Positions 12,097 to 23,636 of a DNA stretch of 64,000 nt are shown piece by piece; positions within the stretch are counted from its first letter, which is position 1; each line of letters starts with the position of its first letter. The stretch lies in NCBI RefSeq assembly GCF_043290135.1, contig NC_134704.1:7931501-7995500 (forward strand), read 5' to 3'. The position numbers and the translations under genes are program-made. The stretch is from Rhipicephalus microplus. Its lineage: Eukaryota; Arthropoda; Arachnida; Ixodida; Ixodidae. The notes under the pieces were generated by a model. That model made no database searches. It was not told the origin of the DNA and was given only the letters and a program-made list of their open reading frames with translations.

Positions 12097-12589
12097 CACA
12101 GCGCTCAACTCGCATGTCTTTAACGACGGAGCGTCACACGCGGAACAGCACGAGCGACATCTGCAGTCGCAAATACGCCACATCTGAGCATGCGCTGCGC
12201 CAATGATGTGCCTGCCCTGCAGTTTCCAACCTTGTTTATCTCCGCGGCCACGACGACTGCTTTGGCCATCGGAGCGCTGTCTACATTACAAAACAGAAAT
12301 TAAACAAAAAAGAAATATTCGCGCTTTGAGATATCATATCATAGCGACAATGGTTTTACTTTGTCTTGTTTTCTTGATTCTGGTTTTTTCGCTAATTCGT
12401 TCAGAGCGCTTTCGACGGCCAAAACGGTTGTTGCATCCGCGGCAATAAACAGGGATCAGTATTGCGAGGCAGGCACATCACTGGCGCCGCGCATGCTCTG
12501 ATGTGGCGTATTTGCGACTGCACATGTCGCCCGTGCTGTTTCGCGCACGACGCTCCGTCGTTTTAGACAGCCGAGTTGAGCACTGTACA
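12097..12589. mobile_element. Foldback element with ~185-bp inverted arms
   Basis: The left arm (12097-12285) and the reverse complement of the right arm (about 12402-12589) share long blocks, for example AGTCGCAAATACGCCACATC and ACGACGGAGCGTC. The arms contain a short TGTTTAT-CCGCGG block near the centre, leaving a spacer of ~115 bp. No coding capacity. The structure fits a foldback MITE whose transcript or single strand would form a long hairpin. Superfamily unknown, and no duplication defined. Confidence 0.75.
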
Positions 12590-12740
12590 CCGCAGTGTTA
12601 AGGGCTTCTTGACGTTCTGCTTTTTTTTTTTCTCTTTATCGTTCTGAAATGTCTTACTTGTTTGAATATGTTTTTGTTAAAAATATGTGGCATGTTATCT
12701 ACCTCCTACACTAATTCCCCATGCGGGCGCTGCAGGTATT

Positions 12741-12785
12741 GTAAATAAATAAATAAATACATAAATAAATAAATAAATAAATAAA
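12741..12785. repeat. (AAAT)n microsatellite
   Basis: About eleven near-perfect AAAT units with one AC interruption. It lies immediately before a family C terminal motif. Confidence 0.95.
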
Positions 12786-12794
12786 TGGTAAATA

Positions 12795-13058
12795 AAAGAG
12801 TGGGGCGAAGCGTCCTTCAGTCCGTCCGCGCTTCCGCCCATCCGTTCGTTCTTGCTCCCGCCCGTCCATGCGTCCGTTCATCCATTCATTCATGCGTCCA
12901 TCCGTGGGCCTGTCCGTCCGCTCGTGCGTCCATCCGTACGTCCACCTGTGCGACCGCCCGTCTGTCTGTGCATGCGTCCCTGCGTTCGTCCATGCGTCCA
13001 TCCATCTGTCCGCTTCACCCCACTCGTCATCATTCATCTCGTGGATATGCTGTGATTT
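12795..13058. repeat. Family C end with degenerate GTCC minisatellite
   Basis: Starts GAGTGGGGCGAAGCGTCC and continues as ~200 bp of GTCC/CGTC-like tetramers with C-rich variants (12810-13010), closing with CCACTCGTCATCATTCAT and GGATATGCTGT. The three long accidental frames here (VRPSVHPF-type) are produced by the tetramer and are not proteins. Confidence 0.75.
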
Positions 13059-14448
13059 TTTTTTTTAAGTTTTGCTTGAGTGTTTTGAAGCGGTGAAAGT
13101 TAAGCTGTCCGATTTCTCAGTGAGATGAAACTTGATCGACATAAATAAAATGAATTTTTTTGTTGGACATTATGTATATAAAAACATTCATACGCGTAGT
13201 GTAAAAGCGTCTGTCTATAAAAAAAAAACACAGGTTTAATTTGCAACTGGCATAAAGACATAATGAGCAAGCACTGAACCCAGAATATCCGAACCGATGC
13301 GAACGTTTTTCACAATCACGAATAGGACCCGTTGTATTCGACTCAATCGCGCTTGTTGTAACGTCGCCTAGTTTTCTTAGAAAACTGGTGCACCTAACGA
13401 GACTGAAGCTCACAAGAACGAAAGGGCTCGAAACTATCAGAAATTAAAGTGAACATTGCTAGAAACAATGCTTCGCCAAATTGACTTGTGCTCGTCAGGG
13501 CAACAGCGTTGCCATTACGATAGTTAACTTGTCTAAACGTTGGTTCTGGCGATATTCCCTGTAAAGATTCTTAGAAGCATTCAGTCCACCACATGTATCA
13601 TCTAAGTGACAGTATTAGAAGTCAAGACCCACCAAGTTTCAAACCGTGGCTACATGACTTTTATGAACGGGAAGAAGCCTATAATTGCTTCACATCATTT
13701 GAACAACATGCCAGAAGTAAAAGAAGCAAATGCTAAGTAGCCGAGCGAACACGAATTCAAGCCTTTCATTAAACGCATTTTGCCGGCAGCAGCATGGCTG
13801 CCGTCTTGACCTATTAGTCCAGTGACAATGCACTTCTGTCAGTCCAGTAAAGCTTGCAGAGAACTTGGTGTATTCTAATGTACTCATTCAAAATTGATAC
13901 CTGCTTAAATAATGGGCCCAAATACTTGTACTCACCCGTAACTAGAAACCTGAAAAAAGAACCTTCGCGGAACTGGAAATCTCTTGGTTAGCACAACGAA
14001 GAGCTGTAAAAAAATGTATTTTTGAATGAAATATACTTCATTAGTGCGCAGGGAACGTTTCAGAAAGAAGAAAAAGCAGAGAGCTAGGACAGAGCACTCT
14101 GTCCTGAATTAGAGACGTGACGTCGCTCTGTAGTTGAACACTTGATCACATGCAGAATTTTTTAGTTCAATTCCTGTCTGAACTACGATTTCCAATTTTT
14201 GCTTTCATTGGGTCAACGCGCTGCCGTTGTCTGTTCTTTTTTCAATGTTGTCGCATTTAAATTACCAATGTCTGTCCTGGGTAGATATTGCCACATTTCC
14301 TCCTCAAGATTTGTTATCGTCTCGTTTTACAGTCAGTGATTGTCAGCGCGAACCACGCCGGCAGTGTACGAGGAGCTTCAGGACTGCAGTAGATCACTTT
14401 ATTAACATTACGTCCACTTCACGAATATTACAGATTATTCTGGAACGG
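13059..14448. other. Unannotated; no gene recognised
   Basis: AT-rich sequence with no supported exon or named repeat. Confidence 0.4.
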
Positions 14449-14870
<422 letters not shown>

Positions 14871-15789
14871 ACCAATGGTTGAATGAAATGTAACAGCGTG
14901 AAAGTCCACTATTCAACCACAGAGCCATGCTGATGCTTGAACCAAATTTCCAAAAAGACCCTGTACAGGTGTCACGGCTGGCAACGAATCGCTTTAATTT
15001 GTGCATTATCGCATGGTTGAATTATTATCACTTAGTTTGTATAATTCTAAGTAGTGCGCTCTCATTTCAAAACAATTAGTTTGTATACACAGAAAACAAG
15101 AATACACGGAGGAAATGGAGAGGGAACCTCACAACGCCCGAAGAGGAGAGGAGGGAGAAAAGGAAAGAACACAGAAGTAAAGACAAATAAATATTCTTAT
15201 TGCCTTTACACGTGGAGTGAAATTTCAATCAATCATCACACAATGCTAAATGTGCAACAAGTGTATAGTTTAAAGCTTCCCATTCACTGCAACGAGGTGG
15301 GCCATTATTCTTCATCATCGCATGAAGCGTCCTCAAAGAAGTGCTCATAATGCCTCGCAGATGGACCTCCGCACAAAGACGAATAATGGCGTATTACACG
15401 TGTGCTGTCGTACTTCATAAAAATTATGATTCATGGCGTACCTCGCGCAAAGCGAAACACAGTTGGCTTTGCCCCAAGACGACGCTGCGCTCGGAATTCG
15501 TATTAGGCGACGCTCGGCTTTAGTCGTGGAATGCGATTCAGCCTTAGCTTTGAATGGATCATTGGTACGTATCAATCTCAAACGGGTCCTCGTGTAATGC
15601 TTCTTCGTCCGTGTTCAAATTAGTGCTCCTTCATTATTTTTGCAAATAGAACATACCCACTTGCTGCAATATATTCGCATTGCTTAGGCTGGCAAATTGC
15701 AAATCATGTTTAACATACTGCCTGAATGCATCAAGTTTATACCTTCAGAAACGCAGAACGCGATTGATTATTTGTCAGCTGTCGTTCGT
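14871..15789. other. Unannotated; no gene recognised
   Basis: No domain-bearing frame and no repeat I can name. Confidence 0.35.
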
Positions 15790-15809
15790 TAAAAAAAAAA
15801 AAAAACTTG

Positions 15810-15950
15810 CCGAAGTGGATACGGGCGGCGCATACTCTCACGTTTGCTTCCCAAGTAGCAGGTATGACCACTGCAGCCGCTCGATTGCTATAAAACACCG
15901 GGAGCGTTATCCGAAGGTTGCAGGTTCGGTCCCCACTGCCGAACAGTTCG
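15810..15950 (+). repeat. tRNA-like SINE fragment (second tRNA-derived type)
   Basis: After a 15-base A run, the stretch around 15910-15945 resembles a tRNA 3' half: an anticodon-arm-like segment CGTTATCCGAAGG and a B-box-like GGTTCGGTCCCC. It does not match Ruka. The acceptor and D arms are not convincing, so it is not a functional tRNA gene. Confidence 0.4.
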
Positions 15951-15974
15951 GTCCGCATTACTTAATTCACGTCT

Positions 15975-15975
15975 A

Positions 15976-16037
<62 letters not shown>

Positions 16038-16330
16038 GCCTGACTACGTCCACTGCAGGACAAAGGCCTCTCCCATGTTCCGCCAGTTAACCCGGTTCTG
16101 TGATTGCTGCTGCCAATTTATACCCGCAAACTTCTTAACCTCATCTGCCCACCTAACCTTCTGTCTCCCCCTAACCCGCTTCCCTTCTCTGGGAATCCAG
16201 TTAGTTACCCTTAATGACCAGCGGTTATCCTGTCTACGCGCTACATGCCCGGCCCATGTCCATTTCCTCTTCTTTATTTCAACTATGATATCCTTACCCC
16301 CGTTTCACATCTACATTGCAGTCCAATTTA
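15975..16330 (-). mobile_element. RTE-clade LINE, 3' end with (GAT)n tail
   Basis: Read on the minus strand, one open frame ending TAG at 16046-16044 contains WAGHVARRQDNRWSLRVTNW, then WADEVKKFAG and NMGEAFVLQW. This is the C-terminal tail typical of RTE elements. The stop is followed by a short 3' UTR and a ~21-unit (GAT)n tail (15975-16037), which serves RTE-type elements in place of poly(A). The 5' end is truncated near 16330, as usual for LINE insertions. It complements, but is separate from, the 5' part at 4986-6740. Confidence 0.85.
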
Positions 16331-16917
16331 CGTTTGGTATGCTTTCCTTGGCGCCAGTATCTGCTGGTTTTCATTGATGCTGAGCATAAGAACGCGTATA
16401 CGCGAGTGTCCTTCAAGTGCAATAGTTTCCGTAGTAATATTCGTGATTGCTAAAGTTCTGCGTCAAAAAAAAAAAAAACGGGAGGAGGGGGATCCTTAAG
16501 CTTCGCCTTTACGAGTTGAACGCTATAGCGAAATGGTGTATATAGTGCGTACTTCGAACTCTTAGTGTATGAAATATTTTCGAACTTGCTATGCACCCCC
16601 TGCGTGGCCTTGAGAGTGCTGTAGCGTGCGTACCTTTTGTAGTGGGTGACCAACATAAAACTATGAAGTCATTATGATAATCGCATTTTCTGAAGACCGA
16701 TGGCAATGTATAGCACGCATTATTACTGCAAAATTTCATGTTGTATTGTGCAGGATGTATATACAGGAAGCGCGTGTTTGGTAAAGTTGACTTCACTGTA
16801 TTTTCAAGCAGATGAAGTTATTTTCAGTGTATTCACAAGCAAACGCGTGTCTATGTTGTAGAGCAATCACTTGCTACGCAAACGACCCGGGGTCGATCTC
16901 TTGTCAGACCCAAAACT

Positions 16918-17107
<190 letters not shown>

Positions 17108-17275
17108 GTGAGAGCTAAGCGTGCCTAAAAGGAGCAACAGCCAGAGACACCGGCCTATGTGCTACAAGGTTAGGGCAGAGCATTTGCAGCTCACGTTAAA
17201 GGCACAGTATACTCAGGAGGCACTGGTCAGGCTTGGAAGTGATTGTGCTAGCCTAGCAAGCAATGGAGAGCTTAC

Positions 17276-17607
17276 CTTTATGCGCATCATGGTTCCAATG
17301 ATCTTGGCTTTTAAGGCTTGGATCCCTGGTTTACTTTGCTGACCCTCTTTCTTGAGCTGAGACGCAAGGTTAGACATCTGCGGCACTTGCTGGCGGAGGG
17401 CTATCAGCTTCATCATGTACAGGTACCTGCGCATAGCATGGACCAGCCGTTGCAGCAGCACCTCCACAGAGCTCGAAATCTTCACAACCACGCGGGCTCT
17501 CCTTGTAACCACCACTGTGTAATTAGTTCGAAGAATCGGCTTCAGTACGACAAGACTTGTGCTCTTGGCTTCTGGACAGGAATTGACTTTGCCCATTTTG
17601 AAGAACC
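17276..17607 (-). CDS. Candidate internal exon of an unidentified host gene
   Basis: On the minus strand a pyrimidine-rich acceptor (TGTCCTTCCCCACAG) is followed by GG and 110 open codons, then a good donor (AAAG|GTAAGC, intron starting at 17275). The exon phase would be 1 at the start and 0 at the end. The peptide has balanced amino-acid use without simple repeats: VVLKPILRTNYTVVVTRR early, VEVLLQRLVHAMRRYLYMMK in the middle, and a basic helical C-terminal part (LASQLKKEGQQ, KAKIIGTMMRIK). An alternative acceptor 16 bases upstream (AAATTTCAG) would add a few residues. I do not recognise the family. Neighbouring exons were not found, as expected if introns are long and repeat-filled. It could still be chance, but both splice signals and composition stand out here. 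Confidence 0.45.
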
Positions 17608-17653
17608 CTGTGGGGAAGGACACTGAAATTTGAAATGGTATGAAACCAGCCAT

Positions 17654-19588
17654 TAATTTGAAGAACTTTTATTAGAAGAGAATTCTGAACCCTGCCTAGG
17701 AAATGCAAATTCATAAGCACTTTCCGCATCACGACATGAGTGGTACGTTTATTTACAGTCAAACCTGCTCATAATGAACCTCCATACTCGCCCCGAGATC
17801 GCGCTATAGGCGGCAGCACCGTCACCGTGCCAGTGTGGATAGGCGGCCGGCGGCGCGCATGAAAATGCACGCAACGGTGCGTTTTCTGAGCGCTGTGAGC
17901 CGATTGTCGGCGAATAAAATGCGTTGACTACTGCCCAGTCGTAATAAATATGCCGTTCATTGCCTAACGGATGCACGAAGCTCACCGAAAGTTACTTTTA
18001 CTTGTGACAGAAACGCAGTATGCCATTAAAGGGATGTTCGCGCTTGGCGACTGTCTGCACTTTCGCACCTTAGTGCGTCACGTTTCTTGTATTTTTATTT
18101 TATGTGTTGAACTTGTGTCCCATCTGCTATGCACTGCTGAGCATGACTGAATTCATTCTTCATGCATGCTAGTCATGAATACCAACGCCCTCGCCCCCCC
18201 CCCCCCAAAAAAAAAAGGAAGAAATTCGATATTTTTGGGCGATGAACCTAAAAACACAGCGATTATTCATTCCGCCTTTTCGTCTTATTCATTTCTTCAC
18301 AGAATAAACGTAGGACAATCGAGAAGTTTATTGAGGAAAGCTACGTGACTTACAGCGCTTGAGCGCACTTCTTTTTCCTATAACACTATACAAAGGTAAT
18401 AGTTCAGCCCGCAGTTTTCTTATACTGATTATCTGCATCAAAGTGATGGAAAGGTTCGATTAATTGATTGAACGAAGTTTTTTTTTTTAAGCTAATGTGG
18501 GTCCACTCCTTCCGTGTGTTTAGCACAACACCATATAAGCGCTCAAGATCATGTGAAAAAAAAAAGATAAAAAGGTGACATTCTCCTTCAAATTATACGA
18601 CATATTTGAGGCACGTCATCTGGATTAATTTCGACAATCTGACCTCTTTTTAAGTGAACCCAAATCTAAGAACAAAAGTCAGACAATTAGGGAACTCCAA
18701 CCAAAAATTGTATTACACCGCTTGAGTCAGCGCTTGGTCTGGCTTCAATACGTTGGTTTTCTGAATAAATTTTTAATTTGAGTTTTCTGATTGCCTCACT
18801 TATATTCTAACCAGACAGACTTCTGCCAATTGTTCACCATTGATAAGAACACGGGTGTGTCTGCATAAATATATCACCTAATGCTGAAGTTGTGCACGGC
18901 AACTCAAGTTTAATCAGCTCCGTGTCATTCAGTTGAAATACTGAAGTGTCAGAATTTACTATGCAGCAGTGGCATGGGACTAGGACCGTACAATACAAGG
19001 CTATCTCAAGAAGAATTAAGGTTCATCGCATAGCCGATAAGCAAGAACACCACAATATTTTTAGGTAGACACCTAACAACAATGCAAACCTTTATATATA
19101 GTTTATCCCCTAGTCGCTAAAACGCTGCATTCACAGAATATTTATTATTCCTCATGTTTAGGGTGACGCCAAGTGCACTCTACAATGGGCTTCAGCTAAA
19201 AAGCGGCACCTACACCGACATGATCCTGGCGAAGAGAGGCTAGGACGACGATACACATCACTCTCGCCAAGTGCTCGACCTCATCCTGTTGCGGTGCATA
19301 TACATGCGAGTAAGGCCAAATGCTTCTGTGGACAGTGCTAGGCAAGCGTACAAGCAGTTACTCTTGCGCTAACAGAGTGGGACAAACCGCCCTTTGAGCA
19401 CGAGCGTGACGTACGCGCACGTGCTAGCCTATGTGGATAGCAGACTACGCCGGCACCAATCCACACTAGGTGCGCTTCAGCTAGTGGCCACCAGGCGGTG
19501 ACTCCTTTCAAACTCGGGGAGAATGATCCTTTCAGTGCTTACAAACACAGACCCTATATGACACCCGGTTTCATCCACCGATGTGCTC
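17654..19588. other. Unannotated, possibly intronic; no gene recognised
   Basis: Mostly AT-rich with homopolymer runs (a C-run followed by an A-run near 18196-18219). If the exon at 17276-17607 is real, the part nearest to it is upstream intron. Nothing else is supported. Confidence 0.35.
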
Positions 19589-19590
19589 TA

Positions 19591-20317
19591 AAGGGACACT
19601 GAAGTCAAATAAGAATTTACGTCAGAGTTAAAGCCTAATGTATGCCAACATCTAAAACGACAATATTATCAACAACAGTGTCCTACTTCCCGAGAAATTA
19701 AAGTAAGTGTACAAGAACACAAGCGCCGCAATAGGACATTTTCAAAATGATCCCGATGACATCAGAAGGACCACCTACAATTGATCACAAGTAACAGTTC
19801 TAACTGCAGTAAATAAAAAAAAACCTTCCATACATCAAGAGACGCAATAAAATGCTGCTTGTTCGTTTCTGTTTGATTCATGGAAAAAAGATCCACCGGA
19901 CGGCACTATGAGGAATGGTGTGAGTGGTTCAAAAATTCACTTTTCGCGTGGTTACACGTGACAGGTGGGGCCATCTAGCGGGACGCAGTTGAAACGAAAA
20001 CGTCTGTAGTCTCGAAGCCAATGGCGAAAAGTTGATCAATGGCTGTTGTTGCTGCTGTGTCTCCCGCTGCTTTCAGTCTGCTGCTACTAGCACAGTAAAG
20101 CCGGGCAACGTTGTACACGGCAACAGTGACGTGAATCGGTCCGGTCGGCCCGCTTCTTGAGGCGGGTAATTTGAAGTGCGCTAACCCGATGTAGACCACT
20201 AAAACGTGATTTTATTTCAAAATCGGCCCTTATTTGGCACAAGAGTCTCCCTACGAGGTTTCTGGACCACTATTTCGACTATCAACGTCGACCTAATAGT
20301 TGCCTTTAGTGTCTCTT
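19591..20317. mobile_element. 727-bp MITE, TIR AAGGGACACT, TA target site
   Basis: The ends are complementary: AAGGGACACTGAAGTCAAAT at the left and TTGCCTTTAGTGTCTCTT at the right, both flanked by TA (19589-19590 and 20318-20319). TA duplication and no transposase point to a non-autonomous Tc1/mariner-type element. A 74-codon minus frame at 19975-20199 has no recognisable domain and is probably accidental. Confidence 0.75.
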
Positions 20318-20599
20318 TAATAGCATCAATAAGCAAGAACAGCTTTAGAAAATGGCGCGCTTAACTTCTACACTTTCCTTTCCTTGTTTGGCGAAATATG
20401 TTCAAATAAATGTTCTTTTGAGCTTCATAAAAATGATAAGAGATTCCTTCGAACTTTACGCACACTTTTTTTATCAGAAAAACTGAAGAGAGACTTTCTA
20501 TATCCTTAAAAAAAACTTCATAACGTGCTTTCAGTTTCGAAGTTAGGAGCTCGTAAGTGAGGTGACCGGAAGTTTTTTCGAGTACAACGCTTGTGACCT

Positions 20600-21260
20600 T
20601 CAAACCGTCGATAGTACTCGCGTTTTGATAGCATTGCGTCGCTGCGCCCAGCGTGCGCGCGTGTCAACGTCACGTCGGAGTGTATTGGGCGTGACGCACC
20701 CGCCGAGTTCTGCTAGCTTCACATATACGAAATTTGGTATTACGGGACGTAAATGAACGACAAATGCATGTGACTGGTGCAAACATGATAATCATAATAT
20801 GTGTGTCATGTAACAACATAAATACATGCCACGCTCATGATGCGCTCGCAGCCGTTTCTTCACTAGGTCCACATTTACCAAGTTTGGTGTTACGCAATGT
20901 CAGTGAATGATTAACGTAAATGACACGTCCAAACATAATTATGATATGCGTGTCATGTGAAGAATGATGACATGCTACGCTCATAGCGTGCTCGCGGCCG
21001 TTTCGTTAGTTGCACATATACCAAATTTGGTATTACGTGAAGTGAATGGACGACGAATGTAAATGACAGGCCTAAACATGATAACCATGATATGCGGGAC
21101 ATGTGAAACATGACTACATGCTTCGCCCATAGCGCGCTCGCGGCCGGTTTGATAGCTCAACATATACCGAAATTTATATCATGCGACGTCAATAGATGAT
21201 GAAGTCGAATGACACGTCCAAACATGATAATGATGACATGGAAGTCATGTATGGCATAAT
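20600..21260. repeat. Tandem array of ~143-150-bp units, about four copies
   Basis: A landmark (AATTTGGTATTACG and variants) recurs at about 20731, 20881, 21024 and 21171, spaced 150, 143 and 147 bp. Each unit also holds a TCATGTGAA-type block and a GCGCTCGCGGCCG-type block. Units are diverged, so the array is old or under weak homogenisation. Confidence 0.75.
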
Positions 21261-22118
21261 TTACCTCCACCTCGTAACGTTGTGCTGATTTTAAAGTGAC
21301 ACATCAAGCTTCCTCATTCGTGCTTCGCATATCATCGATTCCTACTGCATGTACATGAGATGTGCCAACTTATTGTTTTGTTTTTCTCTTAGGCACTGCG
21401 CCGTGTCGCCTTATAGCTTACAGAAAATAGGCGCATTTTCTTTTTTCAAGAATGACTACAACCAGCGTTTCTCGCCGTAGGCTGCAGGGCAACGTCCTCC
21501 ACATTCCACAGTGTGCCGTGCCACAGAGGAAAAAGGCCGTGGCGCTTCGGTGCGGTGGTGCCATATAATTTTGCATAGACAAACTAGCTGCAAAAAAAAA
21601 AAACGGTTTATAAGGTACTCCGTGTGTTTTTGCGCCATTTTATGAATTCTTTGAAACATTGCCACAGATGTACTTTTAGACAACCTTTACTGGCAATGCT
21701 GTGAAACCTACAGAGCCAAAGGACGCGCATTCTACCGCTAATGAATGTAACCCTACAATTATGTACTTCAATGTGAAATGCAAAAAAAATGTTGCCTTAA
21801 TTTTTTTCCGTGTAGCTCTTTGACACATGATGCCACTCACACCAGCAAAACCCACTAGTAATACACACCAGTAAATGCGAACGAGTTCTTTAACTAGCCT
21901 GCATTACGCTCTCTCGTACGTCCATACGAACCCCCTTGCCACAGGTGTTGGAGAGGTGCCAAGTGGGTCAAATCGCAGCTGCGCGTTTCTGCGACTCTCT
22001 CCCTCACGCGCAGCAGCTGCCGGCCCCTCCGCCCACTCGCAACACACTTCTCTCTCGCTTTACCCTTTCCACCGCCCGCAACGCTCGACCGCACGTCGAG
22101 TGGAAAGACTAGGCAGAT
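21261..22118. other. Unannotated; no gene recognised
   Basis: No supported exon or named repeat. Frames at 21875-22237 are arginine- and serine-rich and look accidental. Confidence 0.35.
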
Positions 22119-22120
22119 TA

Positions 22121-22396
22121 GGGAGCTTTAGAACAGCGCACCGCAAGCCTTTGTGGTGCAGTCGCTGTCACTGCGCATGCGTCATAATGCGAGCCGCCGT
22201 TCGCGCTTGTGGTCCACCTGCAAAAAATCTGAAATAGCGTGCAGTCCACAAGGGCCATAAAGCACTGATATCGAAACTATGGTGTAGCTGCCATCGTGCA
22301 TTTGGGTTTGCAGGGAGGGGGGAGCAAACACTGTTGTAAAGCTCATATGGCGCCCGCTAAGCCTGCAACGCCAGCTAATGCTACTTTAAAACTCCC
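22121..22396. mobile_element. 276-bp MITE, TIR GGGAG, TA target site
   Basis: GGGAGCTTTAGAAC at the left pairs imperfectly with TTTAAAACTCCC at the right, and TA flanks both ends (22119-22120, 22397-22398). No coding capacity. It abuts a strong hairpin at 22398-22466 which may be part of a larger structure. Confidence 0.55.
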
Positions 22397-22397
22397 T

Positions 22398-22466
22398 ATT
22401 TAGTTGGGCGCCCGCAGCAGCCGTACGTCCGTGGCCTGTACGGCTGCTGCGGACGCGCAACTAAAT
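22398..22466. repeat. 29-bp-arm hairpin, GC-rich
   Basis: The arms 22398-22426 and 22438-22466 pair with two mismatches around an 11-base loop; the core GCAGCAGCCGTAC is perfectly repeated in reverse. It immediately follows the MITE at 22121-22396. Confidence 0.7.
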
Positions 22467-22734
22467 CTGATGCGGCACTTTTGGTGTTTTCCTCTGCAGT
22501 GTCGGGCCCGAGCATATCACCACGGGTCATGCCTGTTTGTATTCTCTAGTCACAAGCCAGAAAGTGGGCGTTACCCGAGAGAACCTGGCCTCGGCGAAAC
22601 ATGAGGGGGCTGTCGTCGAGGCGTCTGCGTCGATAACACGGTTCGCACCGCTGCGCACGCGCGGTGGTCGCTTCATTCGGAATATGTCAAAAAGATACGT
22701 CATGCTACATCATGTTGAACAAAATTCACAGCAT

Positions 22735-22935
22735 GCCCACGGAGTGGATGATGATACTGGGGCGAAGCTCGTGGCCTCTCAGCTTGGTATCCGCCTGTCT
22801 GTGCGCGTTTCACCGCCGCCTCTCGGGCACGCATCTCCAACGCGTCTGCCCGTCTGCGTGCCCGCCCGTCCGTACGCCTGCCCGTCTATTTGTCTGTCTG
22901 TTCATCCGTCCGTCTACCTCGACGCCATTTGTGAT
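22735..22935 (+). repeat. Family C relative with degenerate GTCC/GCCC tetramers
   Basis: Starts GCCCACGGAGTGGATGATGA then GGGGCGAAGCTCGTGG, a variant of the family C terminus, followed by CCGTCCGTACGCCTGCCCGT-type tetramers. More diverged than the copies at 33418 and 36285. Confidence 0.5.
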
Positions 22936-23069
22936 CACTTCGTGTACTGCAACAGCGCAGCGCCATCTAGTGAACATTGTGATAAGTAAGGGGACGGACG
23001 GAGGAACGTCTCCCTGTCTGTCTGTCCATCCAGCCGTCTGCCTCCACGTCATCTTGTGATCACTTCCCG

Positions 23070-23100
<31 letters not shown>

Positions 23101-23590
23101 GTGGTTGTACCCTTTAGATCGGGCGGCGGCTAACGCCACCTATCCGTAATACTTAGTGAACCAGGAACTAGATTTGTCTTTTTTTTTCTTTAAGTAGTGA
23201 AGTTGAGGACTGGTACTTTGCAGTGAAGGGTTTCATTTTGACTCATGCCTTGACTTTAGCCACCAATCAGATAACCTCCTTGTAGTTAATTCTACCCGCT
23301 TAAAGTCTATTTTGCCCTCCCTGTCCCTAAACCCCAGTGCTTTAAAAACTCTGCGCTATAGTGCAACAGCTCAACGTCATCTAGAGAACATTGCGAAAAG
23401 TAAGGCGTCACTACGACAATGGAGGAGGGACTAAGCCACATCGTAATAGCTTCGCCCCCTAAAAAAAAAAAAAGAAGTATCGGACATGCAGAACGCTGTT
23501 GAACGATGACATTGACTCTGCGACCAAGGAGGCAGCGAAAACTTGAGCTGCAGTATATAAGCCCTCTTTATATGTGAAGCATCGTATTGT

Positions 23591-23636
23591 CGAGCTCAAT
23601 CTGGTGTGCGGCGTGACGCACACCAGATTGAGCTCG
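23591..23636. repeat. Perfect 20-bp inverted repeat, 6-base loop
   Basis: The arms 23591-23610 and 23617-23636 are exact reverse complements (CGAGCTCAATCTGGTGTGCG) around GCGTGA. No gene is nearby, so a terminator or RNA role cannot be asserted. Confidence 0.85.

Noticed and set aside
20600..21260. Tandem units as a CRISPR array
   Set aside because: Units of ~147 bp diverge throughout, with no short conserved repeat and unique spacers, and the genome is eukaryotic.
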